Part shown: positions 6,541-7,435 of the stretch, piece after piece
Layout: each line of letters starts with the position of its first letter
How positions within the stretch are numbered: position 1 is the first letter of the stretch
The notes under the pieces: model-generated
The model's database searches: none
Seen by the model: only the letters and a program-made list of their open reading frames with translations
Told to the model about the DNA's origin: nothing
Made by a program: the position numbers and the translations under genes
Assembly (NCBI GenBank): GCA_027343725.1
Contig: DAHWKH010000140.1
Coordinates: 1 to 7,435, forward strand
Direction of reading: 5' to 3'
Origin: Acidiferrobacteraceae bacterium
GTDB lineage: Bacteria; Pseudomonadota; Gammaproteobacteria; Acidiferrobacterales; Acidiferrobacteraceae
DNA length: 7,435 nucleotides

Positions 6541-6541
6541 A
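6536..6541 (-). promoter_or_regulatory. Consensus -10 hexamer for yfcG
   Basis: The minus strand carries a perfect TATAAT here, about 41 bases before the yfcG GTG, placing transcription initiation near 6529 and giving a leader of roughly 35 bases. No convincing -35 lies 16-18 bases upstream, so activity would depend on the strong -10 or on an activator. It overlaps, on the opposite strand, the candidate uup -10. Confidence 0.5.
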
Positions 6542-6572
6542 GCCCTCGGAATCCCCCGGCAGACCACGCCTG

Positions 6573-7435
6573 ATGTCGCTCCTGCGCCTCTCCGATATCG
6601 GCCTCGCCTTCGGCCACCATCCGCTCCTCGCGCACGCGAACGCGACGCTCGAGCGCGGCGAGCGCGTGTGCCTCATCGGCCGCAACGGCACCGGCAAATC
6701 CTCGCTCCTGGGCGTGATCGCCGGCACGCTCGCGCCCGACGAAGGGACGCGCGTGGTCGCGGACGGCCTGCGGATGGCGACCTTGCCGCAGGAGATCCCG
6801 ACGACCCAGGAGGGCTCGGTCGCCGAGGTCGTGGCCTCGGGTCTTGGGACCCTCGGCGAGGCACTCGCGGACTACGAGCGCGTGAGCGCGTCCCTTGCGA
6901 TCACACCAGACGATGCGCAGCTTGCGCGGCTTGCGGCCTTGCAGCACACCCTCGATAGCCACGACGGCTGGCGCCTCAAGGCGCGCGTGGGGTCGGTCTT
7001 AAGCGCGCTCGGGCTGACCCCCGATGCGCCGTTCGCGACCCTCTCCGGGGGCTGGCGGCGCCGCGCGCTGCTCGCCCAGGCGCTGGTCGCGGAACCCGAC
7101 CTCTTGCTCCTCGACGAACCCACCAATCACCTCGATATCGGCGCGATTCAATGGCTCGAGGACACCCTCCTGCGGTTTGCGGGGGCGGTGGTCTTCGTGA
7201 CCCATGACCGCGCCTTCCTCAAACGCCTCGCGACCCGCATCTGGGAACTCGACCGCGGCACACTGCGCGCGTTCGCGGGGGATTACGAGGCCTATCGGAC
7301 GCATCGGGACGAGGAGCTGGCAGCGGAAGAGCGCCAGGATGCGCTCTTCGATAAACGCCTGGCCGCCGAAGAGGCCTGGATCCGCCAAGGCGTCCAGGCG
7401 CGGCGCACACGCAACGAGGGCCGGGTGCGGGCCCT
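6573..7435 (+). CDS. uup: ABC-F family ATPase Uup, N-terminal part (runs off right edge)
   Basis: The 287 complete codons cover the first ATPase domain and the start of the linker; the full protein is usually about 600-640 residues. ERVCLIGRNGTGKS at 30-43 is Walker A. LSGGWRRRALLAQAL at 157-171 holds the ABC signature in the LSGGW form, and LLLLDEPTNHLDI at 177-189 is Walker B with catalytic Glu182. VFVTHDRAFL at 207-216 contains the switch His211. The linker segment EEAWIRQGVQARRTRNEGRV (266-285) is diagnostic for Uup rather than EttA, YbiT or YheS. Soluble ABC-F proteins act on ribosomes rather than as transporters, and Uup is linked to ribosome function and to suppression of transposon precise excision. 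An in-frame TAG at 6540-6542 and the MSLL beginning, as in E. coli Uup, fix the ATG at 6573. No Shine-Dalgarno sequence is visible. It diverges from yfcG across 78 bp. Confidence 0.96.
   Translation, partial: MSLLRLSDIGLAFGHHPLLAHANATLERGERVCLIGRNGTGKSSLLGVIAGTLAPDEGTRVVADGLRMATLPQEIPTTQEGSVAEVVASGLGTLGEALADYERVSASLAITPDDAQLARLAALQHTLDSHDGWRLKARVGSVLSALGLTPDAPFATLSGGWRRRALLAQALVAEPDLLLLDEPTNHLDIGAIQWLEDTLLRFAGAVVFVTHDRAFLKRLATRIWELDRGTLRAFAGDYEAYRTHRDEELAAEERQDALFDKRLAAEEAWIRQGVQARRTRNEGRVRA

Noticed and set aside
5835..6542. A 235-codon plus-strand open frame opposite yfcG
   Set aside because: It is antisense to a near-complete YfcG homologue and covers the intergenic promoter region; no family resemblance.
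6537..6962. A 141-codon minus-strand open frame opposite the start of uup
   Set aside because: The plus strand in this stretch encodes the Uup ATPase with Walker A; the minus frame has no motif.

Overview
This window is a densely packed piece of a proteobacterial chromosome, roughly two thirds G+C by eye, with a strong CG-rich third-position bias that leaves long spurious frames opposite the real genes. The close resemblance of two encoded proteins to Escherichia coli YfcG and Uup points to Proteobacteria, probably gamma or beta. I cannot place it more precisely from sequence alone. There are seven genes, two of them cut by the window edges. No gap between genes exceeds about 135 bases. I see no RNA genes, insertion sequences, CRISPR arrays, prophage genes or signs of recent transfer.

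Layout. Bases 1-293 (+) hold the C-terminal end of an alpha-glucan (glycogen/maltodextrin) phosphorylase. It converges, with only three bases between stop codons, on a minus-strand group read in the order gnd (6-phosphogluconate dehydrogenase), pgi (glucose-6-phosphate isomerase), malQ (4-alpha-glucanotransferase). Divergent from gnd is glk (glucokinase, +), across a 134-bp intergenic region. Convergent with glk is a YfcG-type glutathione transferase (-). Divergent from that, across 78 bp, is uup, an ABC-F ATPase (+) that runs off the right edge.

How the genes work together. The left 5.8 kb is a storage-glucan utilisation block. MalQ trims and rebuilds short maltodextrins, releasing glucose and making longer chains for the phosphorylase. 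The phosphorylase yields glucose-1-phosphate. Glk phosphorylates the glucose that MalQ releases. Pgi links glucose-6-phosphate with fructose-6-phosphate, and Gnd is the third step of the oxidative pentose phosphate pathway. Phosphoglucomutase, glucose-6-phosphate dehydrogenase and 6-phosphogluconolactonase, which the scheme also needs, are not in the window. The two right-hand genes (thiol/disulfide chemistry and ribosome-associated ATPase) have no visible metabolic link to the block.

I did not find a previously undescribed system. The points most worth checking are a YfcG/Uup intergenic region in which the two promoters' -10 elements overlap on opposite strands, a Gnd whose cofactor-specificity loop looks NADP-like inside a family often NAD-dependent, and a pgi gene forced to start at TTG with competing out-of-frame ATGs beside its Shine-Dalgarno sequence.
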